A stretch of 64,000 nucleotides of DNA from Ignavibacteria bacterium (lineage in GTDB: Bacteria > Bacteroidota > Ignavibacteria > Kapaibacteriales > Kapaibacteriaceae), in assembly GCA_016707005.1 (NCBI GenBank), contig JADJIQ010000002.1, positions 1 through 64,000 on the forward strand, written 5' to 3'. The notes under the pieces are model-generated. The model had not been told where the DNA came from, did not search any database, and saw only the letters and a list, made by a program, of their open reading frames with translations. Position 1 is the first letter of the stretch. Each line of letters starts with the position of its first letter. This document shows, in pieces, positions 19,612-29,270 of this stretch. Made by a program: the position numbers and the translations under genes.

Positions 19612-21726
19612 TCACTTGATCAGAATCGATGATCGAGTTTCAACGGAAGCGCCCGACTGCAAGCGATAGAAATACACTCCTCCGAGAAGGCTGTGTGCAT
19701 CCCATTCGGTCTGATGTGTACCGGCGGAAAGGTCCTCCGAGATCAGCGTTGCTACGTGCTCGCCGAGGGCACTGAAAACTTCCACAGATACGGGTCCTGA
19801 ATGCGGAAGAGTGAATCGTATGGTTGTGCTTGGGTTGAAGGGATTCGGATAGTTCTGCTCGAGAACGATGCTTGAAGGATGACTGCTGTTGTTCTCTACA
19901 GTAGTAGTCAGTTCCGACAATGATCTTCTCCAGACGCCACCCATCCGAGTTCCTGCAAAAAGATTTGTCCCCGAAACGACGAGTGAATTGACATCCATTG
20001 CTGTCAAGCCGGAGTTGACTTCACGCCAGCTTGTGCCGTCATTAGCGGAGTGGAATACGCCGCTGCCACGTGTCCCTGCAAAGACATTTGCACCCGAGAC
20101 CGCAAGGGACGTGACGGTCATATCTGTCAAACCGGAATTGACCTCAGTCCAAGTTCCTCCGAGATTGGCGAAAATAGAGACGCCGCTAGGTGTCCCAGCA
20201 AAGACATTCGTGCTCGAGACGGCGAGTGACAAGACATCCTTGTTGATCGATCTAGAGCTGACCTCACTCCAGCTTGTGCCGCTATTGTCGGATACAAAGA
20301 CTCCGCTTCTAGTCCCTGCAAAGAGATCCGTCCCCACGACTGCCAAAGATCTGACGACTAGGTCTTTCAAGCCAGATCGAACCACACTCCAGCTATTGCC
20401 ACTATTGGTGGAAAGAGACACACCCTGAGAAGTCCCCGCAAATAGTTCCATGCCTGAGACGGCGAGTGAATAGACATCGGCAATGTAAAGGCCGGTTTTA
20501 CTCCAGCTGATACCGTAATTCGTAGAAAGAAAGACTCCGTACGAAGAAGCTCCCGCAAAGAGATTCGTGCCCGAGACAGCGAGTGACCTGACACTACTAC
20601 TTGTCATACCGGAGCTGACCGTAGTCCAGCTCATGCCGTTATCAGTAGAGAGAAAGACACCGCCATCAGTCCCGGCAAAGAGCTTTGTCCCCGAAATGGC
20701 AAGTGAATAGATATCCCTGATTGTCAAACCGTAACTGACCTCCTTCCAGCTTCTGCCGTCATCAGAGGAAACAAAAACGCCTCTGCGAGTTCCTGCAAAA
20801 AGATTCGGCCCAGATACGGCGAGTGACAGGACATCCGTATTTGTCAAATTAGAATTTACCTGACTCCAGGTAGCACCATTATCGGTGGAGAGAAAGACGC
20901 CATCGTTCAAGGACCCCGCAAAGAGATTCGTCCCCGAGACGACGACTGAATTGATAATCTTGTTCATCAAGCCGGAACTAACCTCACTCCAGCTGGTGCC
21001 GTTATTGGTGGAAAGAAAAACGCCGTTGCTAGTCCCCGCAAAGAGATTCGTCCCCGAGACGGCGAGTGAGTACACATACGTTCCTGACACGGCAGATCCT
21101 GTCAAGCCAGAACTCACCCCGCTCCAGCTTGTGCCATTATTGGTGGAGAGAAAGACGCCCTTGCCACCAGTCCCCGCAAAGAGATTCGTGCCCGATACGG
21201 CGAGTGACCTGACATCATCATTTGGCAAACCAGAACTAACCTCACTCCAGCTGGTGCCGTTATTTGTGGAGACAAAGACTCCGCCATTCACTTGAGCGGG
21301 GTCCGAAGTCCCCACAAAGAGATTCGTGCCCAAGACGGCAAGTGATGTGACACTCCTATTTGTCAAGCCGGAGTTGACCTCACTCCAGCTGGTGCTGTCT
21401 TTTTCGGTGTGAAAGACACCCCCATACGTCCCAGCAAAGAGATTCGTCCCCGAGACAGCGAGTGCCCTGACAGACTTATTTGTTAAGGTCAAGCCGGGAT
21501 TGACCTCACTCCAGCTTGTGCCATTATTCGTGGAAAGAAACACGCCGGTGTTAGTCCCCACAAAGAGATCCGTCCCCGAGACGGCAAAACAATTGATGGC
21601 ACCGCCATACGGTCCGTTTGTTTGCACCCATTGGGCAAATGCCGGACTGCCGCTCGTCATGAGAAGAACAACGAGCGCGGTTGCTGCACGACGGAAAAAC
21701 GCAGGAAAGCAGGTGGTTGGCTTCAT
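19612..21726 (-). CDS. 14-unit Asp-box beta-propeller protein with T9SS sorting domain
   Basis: The 704-residue protein has a signal peptide (ending SGSPAFAQ), then 14 units of about 40 residues built on 'SLAVSGTNLFAGT...GVFLSTNNGTSW'. Thirteen units keep an Asp-box-like S-x-N/D-x-G-x-x-W; the last ends GVWRRSLSEL. Fourteen units suit two seven-bladed propellers, an inference. The C-terminal 85 residues hold NYPNPFNPSTTIRF and GGVYFYRLQSG, a type A T9SS sorting domain, so the protein should be exported and anchored or released at the surface. Its units are the most diverged of the three paralogues. Tandem with the next gene (31-base gap). Ligand unknown. Confidence 0.85.
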   Translation of the reverse strand: MKPTTCFPAFFRRAATALVVLLMTSGSPAFAQWVQTNGPYGGAINCFAVSGTDLFVGTNTGVFLSTNNGTSWSEVNPGLTLTNKSVRALAVSGTNLFAGTYGGVFHTEKDSTSWSEVNSGLTNRSVTSLAVLGTNLFVGTSDPAQVNGGVFVSTNNGTSWSEVSSGLPNDDVRSLAVSGTNLFAGTGGKGVFLSTNNGTSWSGVSSGLTGSAVSGTYVYSLAVSGTNLFAGTSNGVFLSTNNGTSWSEVSSGLMNKIINSVVVSGTNLFAGSLNDGVFLSTDNGATWSQVNSNLTNTDVLSLAVSGPNLFAGTRRGVFVSSDDGRSWKEVSYGLTIRDIYSLAISGTKLFAGTDGGVFLSTDNGMSWTTVSSGMTSSSVRSLAVSGTNLFAGASSYGVFLSTNYGISWSKTGLYIADVYSLAVSGMELFAGTSQGVSLSTNSGNSWSVVRSGLKDLVVRSLAVVGTDLFAGTRSGVFVSDNSGTSWSEVSSRSINKDVLSLAVSSTNVFAGTPSGVSIFANLGGTWTEVNSGLTDMTVTSLAVSGANVFAGTRGSGVFHSANDGTSWREVNSGLTAMDVNSLVVSGTNLFAGTRMGGVWRRSLSELTTTVENNSSHPSSIVLEQNYPNPFNPSTTIRFTLPHSGPVSVEVFSALGEHVATLISEDLSAGTHQTEWDAHSLLGGVYFYRLQSGASVETRSSILIK

Positions 21727-21757
21727 AAGAAATTTTCTGTTACGTGCCTTTGCCCAT

Positions 21758-23896
21758 TCACTTGATCAGAATCGACGATCGAGTTTCAACGGAAGCGCCC
21801 GACTGCAAGCGATAGAAATACACTCCTCCGGGAAGGCTGTGTGCATCCCATTCGGTCTGATGTGTACCGGCGGAAAGGTCCTCAGAGATCAGTGTTGCTA
21901 CGTGCTCACCGAAGGCACTGAAAACTTCCACAGATACCGGCCCTGAATGCGGAAGAGTGAAACGTATGGTTGTGCTTGGGTTGAAGGGATTCGGATAGTT
22001 CTGCTCGAGAACGATGCTTAAAGGAAGATTGCTGTTGCTCTCTACCGTCGTAGTCAATTCCGACAATGATCTCCTCCAGACTCCGCCCATCCGAGTCCCA
22101 GCAAATAGATTCGTGCCCGAGACAGCAAAAGAAGTGACAGAAGTGTTCGTCAATCTGGTGTTCGGCAAGCCGGTATTGACCGCAGTCCAGCTTGTGCCAT
22201 AGTTGGTGGAAAGAAAGACACCGCCGCCCGAGGTCCCGACAAAGAGATTCGTGCCGGAGACGGCAAGAGCATAGACAGGATTGTCCGGCAAGCCGGTATT
22301 AACCGCAGTCCAGCTTGTGCCGTTGTTGGTGGAAAGAAAGACACCGACCACCCAAGTCCCGGCAAAGAGATTCGTGCCGGAGACGGCAAGAGAACGGACA
22401 TCAACGCCCGACGTAAAGCCAGAGTTAACTGCAGTCCAGTTTGTGCCGTTGTTGGTGGAAAGAAAGACACCGCGATCAGTCCCGGCAAAGAGATTCGTGC
22501 CGGAGACGGCTAGAGCATTGACATCGGCGTTCGTCAAGCCGGTATTGACCGCAGTCCAGTCTGTGCCGTTGTTGGTGGAAAGAAAGACACCGCCGATCTC
22601 AGTCCCGGCGAATAGATTCGTGCCGGAGACGGCAAGAGCATAGACATAATTGTTCGGCAAGCCGGTACTCGCCGCAGCCCAACTTGTGCCGTTATTGGTG
22701 GAAAGAAAGACACCGTCGTCATAAGTCCCGACAAAGAGATTCGTACCGGAGACGGCAAGAGTCGTAACCCGAGTGTTCGTCAAGCCGGTATTAACCGCAG
22801 ACCAGCTTGTGCCGTTGTTGGTGGAGAGAAAGACACCGTCGTCATAAGTCCCGACAAAGAGATTCGTGCCGGAGACGGCAAGAGTCATAACCCGAGTGTT
22901 CGTCAAGCCGGTATTAACCGCAGACCAGCTTGTGCCGTTGTTGGTGGAAAGAAAGACACCGTCATCAGTCCCGGCAAAGAGATTCGTGCCGGAGACGGCA
23001 AGAGCCCGGACCTCAGTGTTCGTCAATCCGGTACTCGCCGAAGTCCAGCTTGTGCCGTTGTTGGTTGAAAGAAAGACACCGTCATCAGTCCCGGCAAAGA
23101 GATTCGTGCCGGAGACGGCAAGAGTCATAAGCTTAGTGATCGTCAAGCCGGTATTGACCTCAGTCCAACTTGTGCCGTTGTTGGTGGAGAGAAAGACGCT
23201 GCCATAAGTCCCGGCAAAGAGATTCGTGCCAGAGACGGCAAGAGAATTGACCTGAGTGTTAGGCCAGACGGTGTTCGGCGCGCCGGTATTGCCCGCAGTC
23301 CAACTTGTGCCGTTGTTGGTGGAAAGAAAGACACCGCCCCAAAGAGTCCCGGCAAAGAGATTCGTGCCGGAGACGGCAAGAGAACAGACCCAAGTGTTCG
23401 TCAATCCGGTTTTGACCGCAGTCCAACTTGTGCCGTTGTTGGTGGAGAGAAAGACACCTCTAGCAGTCCCGGCAAAGAGATTCGTGCCGGAGACGGCAAA
23501 TGAAGTGACCTCAGTATTCGGCCAGTCGTTGCCTGGCAAGCCGGTATTGACCGCAGTCCAACTTGTGCCGTTGTTGGTGGAGAGAAAGACGCCGCCATAA
23601 GTCCCGACAAAGAGATTCGTGCCGGAGACTGCAAGAGAAGTGACAGAAGTGTTCGTCAATCCGGTATTGACTGCGGTCCAGCTTGTGCCGTTGTTGGTGG
23701 AAAGAAAGACACCGCCGACCTCAGTCCCGACGAAGAGATTCGTGCCGGAGACGGCGAAGCAACTAATCTTTCCGCCGTAGGGTCCGTTGGTTGGCACCCA
23801 TTGGGCTGATATCGGATTGCCGGTCGCCATGAGCAATACGGCTAACCATACTACGGCCTTGATAGAGAGTGTCCGTAAGCAAGTGCTTCGTTTCAT
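21758..23896 (-). CDS. 14-unit Asp-box beta-propeller protein with T9SS sorting domain
   Basis: A 712-residue paralogue of the neighbouring gene. ATG 23896 (MKRSTCLRTLSIKA, signal peptide to NPISAQ) is preferred to an upstream frame that lacks a leader. Again 14 'AVSGTNLFxGT' units, 13 with STNNG Asp-boxes, then GVWRRSL and the NYPNPFNPST sorting domain. Here the units are nearly identical at DNA level: a word of about 34 bases beginning CCGGCAAAGAGATTCGTGCC recurs every 117-150 bases, which implies recent unit-to-unit gene conversion. The encoded surface protein probably works with, or substitutes for, its tandem partner. Confidence 0.85.
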   Translation of the reverse strand: MKRSTCLRTLSIKAVVWLAVLLMATGNPISAQWVPTNGPYGGKISCFAVSGTNLFVGTEVGGVFLSTNNGTSWTAVNTGLTNTSVTSLAVSGTNLFVGTYGGVFLSTNNGTSWTAVNTGLPGNDWPNTEVTSFAVSGTNLFAGTARGVFLSTNNGTSWTAVKTGLTNTWVCSLAVSGTNLFAGTLWGGVFLSTNNGTSWTAGNTGAPNTVWPNTQVNSLAVSGTNLFAGTYGSVFLSTNNGTSWTEVNTGLTITKLMTLAVSGTNLFAGTDDGVFLSTNNGTSWTSASTGLTNTEVRALAVSGTNLFAGTDDGVFLSTNNGTSWSAVNTGLTNTRVMTLAVSGTNLFVGTYDDGVFLSTNNGTSWSAVNTGLTNTRVTTLAVSGTNLFVGTYDDGVFLSTNNGTSWAAASTGLPNNYVYALAVSGTNLFAGTEIGGVFLSTNNGTDWTAVNTGLTNADVNALAVSGTNLFAGTDRGVFLSTNNGTNWTAVNSGFTSGVDVRSLAVSGTNLFAGTWVVGVFLSTNNGTSWTAVNTGLPDNPVYALAVSGTNLFVGTSGGGVFLSTNYGTSWTAVNTGLPNTRLTNTSVTSFAVSGTNLFAGTRMGGVWRRSLSELTTTVESNSNLPLSIVLEQNYPNPFNPSTTIRFTLPHSGPVSVEVFSAFGEHVATLISEDLSAGTHQTEWDAHSLPGGVYFYRLQSGASVETRSSILIK

Positions 23897-24110
23897 AATG
23901 AAGAATCTCTTTCTGATAAGGACACGACAAGAAAGCCAGTGTACGCAAGGAGTACTTTTCTTGATGTTGGTTTCAGAAAACCATAATCGACAAGGGGCAT
24001 ACCACGGCGTAGTTGCCCTTCCGATTAGATGCGATCCTGTTAAACTGCTCGAGAATCCACCTGCCCCTACCGCCAACATCCGCTGTGCAATGACCACTAG
24101 TGATCTTCCT
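23897..24110 (-). repeat. Conserved 5' leader of propeller gene, copy 1
   Basis: About 200 bases upstream of the start are highly similar to 57541-57760, upstream of the related propeller gene, including the CAAGGGGCATACCACGGCG word. The similarity makes both upstream frames stay open by chance. It may hold the promoter or simply reflect duplication. Confidence 0.6.
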
Positions 24111-24119
24111 GGTGCGACC

Positions 24120-24230
24120 GGAATACATCAATCTAGCAACGGAATGAACAGGATAACATTGCGGAGGAAGGGTTGTTGGCTATAGGCGAAATGGAGTGGT
24201 TAATGCGAGTGGATGTCCCACAGGTCGAAT
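24120..24230 (+). repeat. Repeat A copy
   Basis: ATCAATCTAGCAACGGAATG opens the copy; the tail GGCGAAATGGAGTGG, TTAATGCGAGTGGATGTCCC matches that of the 26.4 kb copy. Together with the leader above it fills 23897-24237. Confidence 0.65.
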
Positions 24231-24237
24231 CTCAACT

Positions 24238-24855
24238 TCATCGCCACGTGGCCTGTGTCGTGATCTTCTTTACGACTTTACTTTCTAGCCATCTGACTGA
24301 CTTGGAATCGTATCGTGGGGTGAGTTCAGGGACCGTAACATTGCTTACATACTGTCTACTAGATTCATTGCTGGCATGGAATACAAGACGGACAGTGTCA
24401 ACCGTTGATTCCGCAGCATTGGAATCCCTCCTTAGATCGGAGGCTGCCCATACGGGAATCCGGATACGCACATTATCAGGGCTCGCGGGTTTTAGCTTCT
24501 CCAGTCCTGAGCAGATCAAGGTAAGTGATCTACCGGCCTGCAATTCAATGAACGAATACTCGACGCTGTCGATCGGAAAGAACTGCGCTTGTTCGTTGCT
24601 TCCACTCCTACCGATGTATGCCCTATCATACAGTTCGGCAACCATAGGCAATGATCGCCGACCGAAAGGCACTACGGATTCCAAGTCCTCACTATCCAGA
24701 ACGACTAGAACCGTTGGGCAGATCGCGATTGCAGTTGTATCCTGATTCTGAATCTGAAGAATAAGGACAGCAGCATTACCAGAGCTACTCTTGACGACTT
24801 CTGCGGGCGTTTGCCGATTACATGAACAAAGAACTAACAGGCCAACGAACAGCAT
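24238..24855 (-). CDS. Lipoprotein of unknown function
   Basis: ATG 24855 gives MLFVGLLVLCSCNRQTPAEV, with a lipobox at LCSC; a longer frame from 24936 has no leader. The 205-residue product contains a strand-rich body (AAVLILQIQNQDTTAIAICP, LVVLDSEDLESVVPFG) like a transglutaminase-free or immunoglobulin-like fold, but no family is recognised. Flanked on both sides by repeat A copies, it is a good example of the 'one gene, one repeat' pattern in this window. Confidence 0.65.
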   Translation of the reverse strand: MLFVGLLVLCSCNRQTPAEVVKSSSGNAAVLILQIQNQDTTAIAICPTVLVVLDSEDLESVVPFGRRSLPMVAELYDRAYIGRSGSNEQAQFFPIDSVEYSFIELQAGRSLTLICSGLEKLKPASPDNVRIRIPVWAASDLRRDSNAAESTVDTVRLVFHASNESSRQYVSNVTVPELTPRYDSKSVRWLESKVVKKITTQATWR

Positions 24856-24994
24856 CCTCGCAGTGTAAGAACCAACTCGACGATCGATATGATTGCATGA
24901 AGTCACGATTGTCCTTCTGCCTGCTGGAGATTCCATCAGACTCCTCCATCATGTTCCGCGCTGCTACAATCACCGGCTAATGGCCTGCAACCTC

Positions 24995-25105
24995 GATGCC
25001 TATGCAATCTATCATAGGGGTATTGGCTAATCTGAAGCCCAGTAGTGCTGTGGATGGTTACGGACGGAATGAAGTGGTCACCGATCACGAGATGAAGCGG
25101 TCGAA
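24995..25105 (+). repeat. Repeat A copy
   Basis: TGCAATCTATCATAGGGG, then GGCTAATCTGAAGCCCAGTAG, GCTGTGGATGGTTACGGACGG and AATGAAGTGGTCACC. Its tail runs into the last codons of the 25078-26262 gene, so the repeat end overlaps coding sequence. Confidence 0.7.
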
Positions 25106-26262
25106 TCAAGCGGAATCTCCAATGGATTTACGTACTTGCGAATCTGCATCTCTAATGCACCATTGACATTCTTCGTCCACAATTCATACCTCGTCGTTTC
25201 ACCATCAACTGTCATCTCAAATGATGATACCCAGACTAGAACATCACCTTCGATCTCCTGCCTGTACGCATACTGCGAAACATTATTTGGTCGGGCCTCA
25301 TGTGTGAAAGTTATGACTAAAACAAAGGTCCACTCTTCGATTCTACATCGAACGCGTCCAGAATCTAGATAGGTATTACTTTCCTCAGATATTGAGATAG
25401 GCATCTTCACGACTGAATTGCTAGAAGCTACTGCTTCATAATCGGGGTGACTATCAACAGCACGCGCCAACAGTTCAGCCATACTGATATGACCTGGTTC
25501 GTTGACGAAAGAAAACATCTTACGGTGAAAGTCCAATGGATGGAAAAGCGATTTCAACTCGGATTCATCGTCGGTAGACAGTGGCTCGTTCTTTGAGATC
25601 GTTAAATGTATAGGGCCTATCTCTTCGATTTCATAATGGGATTTTCTAAGCAAGTAATAGTTTACAACGTTAAACCGTTGCGGATTGGCGATGTAATCGA
25701 AGTCGGAAAGTGTCATCAGAAGCACTGCATTCCCGTGCTGCGTTTTGACGGCTTCGACAATTGATGCGGGGAATCCTTGCTCTGATACACAAATCAATTG
25801 ATTGGCACCCACTTGCTTCATTTTTGCTATCCAACCATCAAATTCATTGAGTGTAGGCTTCCTATTCTGCTTTTGCACCTCAACTATCGTTACATGTTTG
25901 CGAGACATTGGGCCATACGTAATGACCACATCACATTGACGCAACCTTCGCGTTGGACTGCTCAATATTGGCAGCCTCTTATTATGCTCAACTGTTGAAT
26001 TGGGTGAAACATACTGCTCAAGTCCTGCAACAATTTGTTCCGTCAACTTCCATGAAGGTGCGGGCTTAGACTTCATGTCGTTCAAGTCCTCAGCACTAAC
26101 CCTATTAGTAGCCTTTTTCGACCGCTTTTTAATCTCCTTCTTCGAGATCGAAGGCGCTGCTACAACTCTATCAAACACCTCTAGCGGCTCTTCGCCATGC
26201 AGATTCGCAGCTTTCATATCGTTGGGCCTTGGCTTCGGCTCCTTGGTTGGTTTGTTCTTCAT
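25078..26262 (-). CDS. PD-(D/E)XK nuclease-like protein
   Basis: This 394-residue soluble protein has a Lys/Pro-rich N-terminus (MKNKPTKEPKPRP, residues 1-70) and then a core resembling restriction-type nucleases: CDVVITYG (Asp, about residue 112) followed by VTIVEVQKQN, an E-x-Q variant of the E-x-K motif, and a strand-helix QLICVSEQGFP. The second half is mixed alpha/beta without recognised motifs. ATG 26262 is chosen over 26295 because the longer version adds only an unconserved stretch. Relatives with this 'EVQK' core occur in bacteria as stand-alone restriction-like proteins. Isolated minus-strand gene between two repeat A copies. Confidence 0.5.
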   Translation of the reverse strand: MKNKPTKEPKPRPNDMKAANLHGEEPLEVFDRVVAAPSISKKEIKKRSKKATNRVSAEDLNDMKSKPAPSWKLTEQIVAGLEQYVSPNSTVEHNKRLPILSSPTRRLRQCDVVITYGPMSRKHVTIVEVQKQNRKPTLNEFDGWIAKMKQVGANQLICVSEQGFPASIVEAVKTQHGNAVLLMTLSDFDYIANPQRFNVVNYYLLRKSHYEIEEIGPIHLTISKNEPLSTDDESELKSLFHPLDFHRKMFSFVNEPGHISMAELLARAVDSHPDYEAVASSNSVVKMPISISEESNTYLDSGRVRCRIEEWTFVLVITFTHEARPNNVSQYAYRQEIEGDVLVWVSSFEMTVDGETTRYELWTKNVNGALEMQIRKYVNPLEIPLDSTASSRDR

Positions 26263-26407
26263 GATCGACGTCAACATACGGTAAGAGACTACCAATCGTC
26301 AAGCCTAACAATTCCACACTTTAACTACTTTGTGTGTTACAGCGTTTTCCGCCTGCCTTGACCGGCAAGATCCGCGTGGAGAAGACAACGCTTGATACAA
26401 CTAAAGC

Positions 26408-26515
26408 ATCTGAGCAACTGCAATCTAGCTTTGGGCTCAGCAATTCAGCATAGCAGTAGATACGGTGGACTGCTTCGGGCGGAATGGAGTGGCTAATGCG
26501 AGTGGATACCCCATG
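26408..26515 (+). repeat. Repeat A copy
   Basis: GCAACTGCAATCTAGCTTTGGG, CAGCAATTCAGCATAGCAGTAG, ATACGGTGGACTGC, GGGCGGAATGGAGTGG and TGCGAGTGGATACCCC: a nearly full-length copy. It lies in the 405-base gap 26263-26667 between divergent genes; nothing else was recognised there. Confidence 0.8.
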
Positions 26516-26667
26516 CTGATCATCTCAGTAAGGGAACATGCCTATTTTGAGCCGAATGGTTACAACTGCACTTCAACTACAATGGGAGTGTTTAGGAAGT
26601 CCGAGGAGCGATTAACATCGCAACCAGACGGAAACCTGCGCCTCTCGCTAACAATTACGATTCCACA

Positions 26668-27309
26668 ATGAATAGAAGAAAACTCTTCGGCATAAGCGGC
26701 TACCTCGTCGTTTACCGTGAGGGCATTGGTGGCACCAAGGCACCCACTTGGTGGGAACGTCAACAGGCAACACCTGAGGATCCTCGCTGGCTTGTGCCTG
26801 TGCCGCTTAAGATGAAACACTATCTTGGTATAACTAGGTTTTTTGACTACCCACCACGTGACGAACGCGAGGGCGCTGCTAGAGAACGGTTTGTAGATAT
26901 CATCGTTGATCGGGCAGACGATGCCGCACTTCTAAACACGCTTGATGAGGCGTCCGAGATAGTAGCGCTTTTGCCAAACAATGTGTTTAACTATGAGATT
27001 GTATACATCGAGAACATCGTTGGCGATTACGATGGATCCATTCCGAAGTCTCAAATGGTGTTTCTAGGCTATGATGTGGCAAACATCATGGCATATGAGA
27101 AGGCTTCGTTAATTGTCTATGTTCACCAAAACCCGGTGATTCAAGACTCAGAATTACAGTCACTTGTGCTGAATGAGAACGGACTGTTCTCTGTCGAATC
27201 AGATGCCGTCATTTTTTATCAAAGACACATCAAATTGATTGGACGTCCATATCGTGGCGAGTTCGCCGTAATTCGAGTGTATCGAGTTCCGTTTGTCGTC
27301 CATCCCTAG
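26668..27309 (+). CDS. Protein of unknown function
   Basis: A 213-residue soluble protein starting MNRRKLFGISGYLVVYREGI. It has no signal peptide, no membrane segment and no recognised motif. Notable short patches are PTWWERQQ near residue 27, FFDYPPRDEREG near 58 and an acidic centre (IVGDYDGS). Coding quality looks good: it is long, uninterrupted and keeps normal composition. It is the last gene before the integrative element and is read in the same direction as the integrase. Confidence 0.55.
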   Translation: MNRRKLFGISGYLVVYREGIGGTKAPTWWERQQATPEDPRWLVPVPLKMKHYLGITRFFDYPPRDEREGAARERFVDIIVDRADDAALLNTLDEASEIVALLPNNVFNYEIVYIENIVGDYDGSIPKSQMVFLGYDVANIMAYEKASLIVYVHQNPVIQDSELQSLVLNENGLFSVESDAVIFYQRHIKLIGRPYRGEFAVIRVYRVPFVVHP

Positions 27310-27494
27310 ATGATTGTTAAGTGTATAGGTGTCGCTCAATAACTACTTCGAAGCAAGACGACAAAATTCATATAAAGTCGCATGCGGCTCATGACATTCT
27401 GCCTTTGCAGATGCCGCCTAAAACGTTCACAATTGATCATCATCTGTCTCCCACAATCTTCTCTAGGTTCGAAGCCCCGAATAGGGTCAAATAG

Positions 27495-27532
27495 CGTCAG
27501 TATGAGCGTCAGTAAACGACCGTCAGTAAATG
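27495..27532 (+). promoter_or_regulatory. Three CGTCAGTA direct repeats upstream of integrase
   Basis: CGTCAGTATG (27495), CGTCAGTAAACG (27507) and CGTCAGTAAATG (27521) form a short iteron-like cluster about 240 bases before the integrase start. The half-site is nearly the same as the arms of the palindrome at 29971 beside the XRE repressor gene, so these may be repressor or integrase arm sites. The rest of 27310-27771 holds one terminator and no supported gene. Confidence 0.5.
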
Positions 27533-27591
27533 GAAGGGGCTTTACAGCAAGCGATTGCGGGTTTTCTTCCGAGTCCCAACGGGATCACTGC

Positions 27592-27620
27592 GGCTACTCA
27601 AGATTCTTGGGTAGCCTTTT
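27592..27620 (+). terminator. Rho-independent terminator
   Basis: GGCTACTCAAG, loop ATT, CTTGGGTAGCC, then TTTT: an 11-bp stem with one G-T pair. It faces right, 150 bases before the integrase, and could end the 26668 transcript or a short RNA starting at the CGTCAGTA cluster. Confidence 0.75.
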
Positions 27621-27771
27621 GTCTTATCTAGGTCCGGATTAGTTCCAGCCTCGATTCTACTGTGTTTCTGGTCCTCCAAGAGTGTTAGGTCACCAAGTTT
27701 TTGCGGCAAACCTGTCTTAAAGCAGGGTAGAAAAATGCCCCACCTTGTGACACTACCATTTGAGGAACTCC

Positions 27772-29193
27772 ATGTCAAAATATGGGAAGCTTGCCGAGAC
27801 ATTCGGTACTGGGCGTTACGCCCTTCACGTTTCGTTTCAATTGAAGACGAAATCTATTGGTTCAGGTTCTAAGCCACAGTATGGCTCGATAGTCTGTGTT
27901 GTTACCTGCGGTGCTTGGAGAGACCTGGGCATCCCCTACGGTCGAGTTCGCAAGAGCACGGGTATCTCTGTTGAGGTTAAAGACTTTGACCGTGAAAAGT
28001 GTCGAGTTAGAAGCACCAATAATGCGTCTTTAGGAACGAACAATGCGCTCAATGAGATTCTTCGCCGGATCGGGAACCTCGTTGATGAGTATTACTTGAA
28101 CTCAACCAAGAAGGGTCGCATTGTTAACCAGAACGAGGTTTTGAGTGCAATAGCTGGGAAAGTCACTACTTCTAGTGACTTTCAATATTTCGTCATTATG
28201 GAGAACGGAGAAAAGAGATCATCGACAAAGAGATTTGGTGGTGTAGTAGGACTTTATCTCGAAAGCCGCTCGCTACCTGGAGGCGGGTACGATTTCAATG
28301 CTGAAAGCTCAGTCAACAACTATATCACGATGGCGGTAGACATCGCAGAATTTAGCCAGATCGAGTACAACGGAAAGCTGACGCTGGCAGAACTCACGGA
28401 CAAGAGTATTGCAGACAGAACCGCACGAAGATTGAAGACCTTCTTAACATCTCCTAAGGGACGCAATCTGTCTGACGCCTCAACTGAAAACGTCTTGAGG
28501 CGGATGCGAACAGTATTGATTTGGGCTAGGAAACAAGGATACGGAGGAGAGGCAGATCTCTCCGTCTACCGTCACAAAGTCCGTCGCCAGTCCAAAGTGA
28601 CTTTCACCCAAGACGAATTTAAGCTACTTGCTTCCTTGACTTTCAATAACCGGGAGGAGCATCTCAAGAGAGCCCGGGACCTATTCCTCCTTCAATGTGT
28701 CTCTGGACTTCGCTACAGCGATGTTCAGCGAATTGGTGTTGTTGATCCGTTGGCAAGTGAGTTCCTACACCCAACGAAGAAGACCGGCAAGACCGTTCGC
28801 ATTCCCATATTCAGCATGACTCGTCAGTTACTTCAGGCTTATCCACAAGGTCTTCCACAACTTTCAAACCAGAAATTGAATGAGAACATCAAACGTGTGT
28901 GCAAGGTAGCAGGATTATCAAGAGAGGTAGATTCAGTTCGTGCCCAGGGTGGCAAGGAGATTCACAAAAAACGACCATTGCATGAACTTGTGACGAGTCA
29001 CACGGGGAGGAGACAATTTGTAACCATTGCACGTATGAACCATGTGCCAGACGCTGTTATCCGTGAGATTACCGGTCACGAGAATCTTGATGAGATCGAG
29101 ACGTATTTTCAAATGCAATGGCAATCAACGAAGCCAATTCTCGAACCACTAGACGGTGCCTTTGGAGTGATTACTTCTGACGATTCGCATTAG
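27772..29193 (+). CDS. Tyrosine recombinase/integrase, Bacteroidota type
   Basis: The 473-residue protein has an arm-binding-like N-terminus, a SAM-like core-binding domain (about 180-260) and a catalytic domain with the expected residues: Arg in SGLRYSD (about 314), the HxxR box in TSHTGRRQF (about 411-414), His in ITGHENLD (about 436) and the Tyr nucleophile in ETYFQMQ (about 445). It would integrate and excise a small mobile element; this one appears to include the XRE regulator, 29994 gene and OB-fold protein to the right. It is not an integron integrase: no additional IntI-type patch was seen. Confidence 0.9.
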   Translation: MSKYGKLAETFGTGRYALHVSFQLKTKSIGSGSKPQYGSIVCVVTCGAWRDLGIPYGRVRKSTGISVEVKDFDREKCRVRSTNNASLGTNNALNEILRRIGNLVDEYYLNSTKKGRIVNQNEVLSAIAGKVTTSSDFQYFVIMENGEKRSSTKRFGGVVGLYLESRSLPGGGYDFNAESSVNNYITMAVDIAEFSQIEYNGKLTLAELTDKSIADRTARRLKTFLTSPKGRNLSDASTENVLRRMRTVLIWARKQGYGGEADLSVYRHKVRRQSKVTFTQDEFKLLASLTFNNREEHLKRARDLFLLQCVSGLRYSDVQRIGVVDPLASEFLHPTKKTGKTVRIPIFSMTRQLLQAYPQGLPQLSNQKLNENIKRVCKVAGLSREVDSVRAQGGKEIHKKRPLHELVTSHTGRRQFVTIARMNHVPDAVIREITGHENLDEIETYFQMQWQSTKPILEPLDGAFGVITSDDSH

Positions 29194-29270
29194 GAAACGC
29201 CGTTTTGTTTGCTAGTGGGGGGTGTTCACGTCTTAAAGTCGTGAGCACCCAACGTCACCCCATCACGAAC

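Noticed and set aside
22014..23600. Long plus-strand frames with VPAKRFVPETA repeats inside the propeller genes (also 19889-21946, 56036-57367)
   Set aside because: They are antisense shadows of the Asp-box repeat units; no start sites, and the minus-strand frames carry signal peptide and sorting domain.
22080..23760. Regularly spaced ~34-base identical words resembling a CRISPR array
   Set aside because: Spacing is 117-150 bases and in register with protein units; spacers are also similar to each other, and no cas genes are present.
27440..27590. tRNA-like pieces (TAGGTTCGAAGCCCC at about 27468; CCGAGTCCCAACGGGATCAC at about 27570) as an attachment site in a tRNA end
   Set aside because: No acceptor or anticodon stem can be folded and no second copy was found to the right of the integrase element.
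27382..27642. 86-codon plus-strand frame upstream of the integrase
   Set aside because: Runs through the CGTCAGTA repeats and the terminator hairpin; composition not protein-like.
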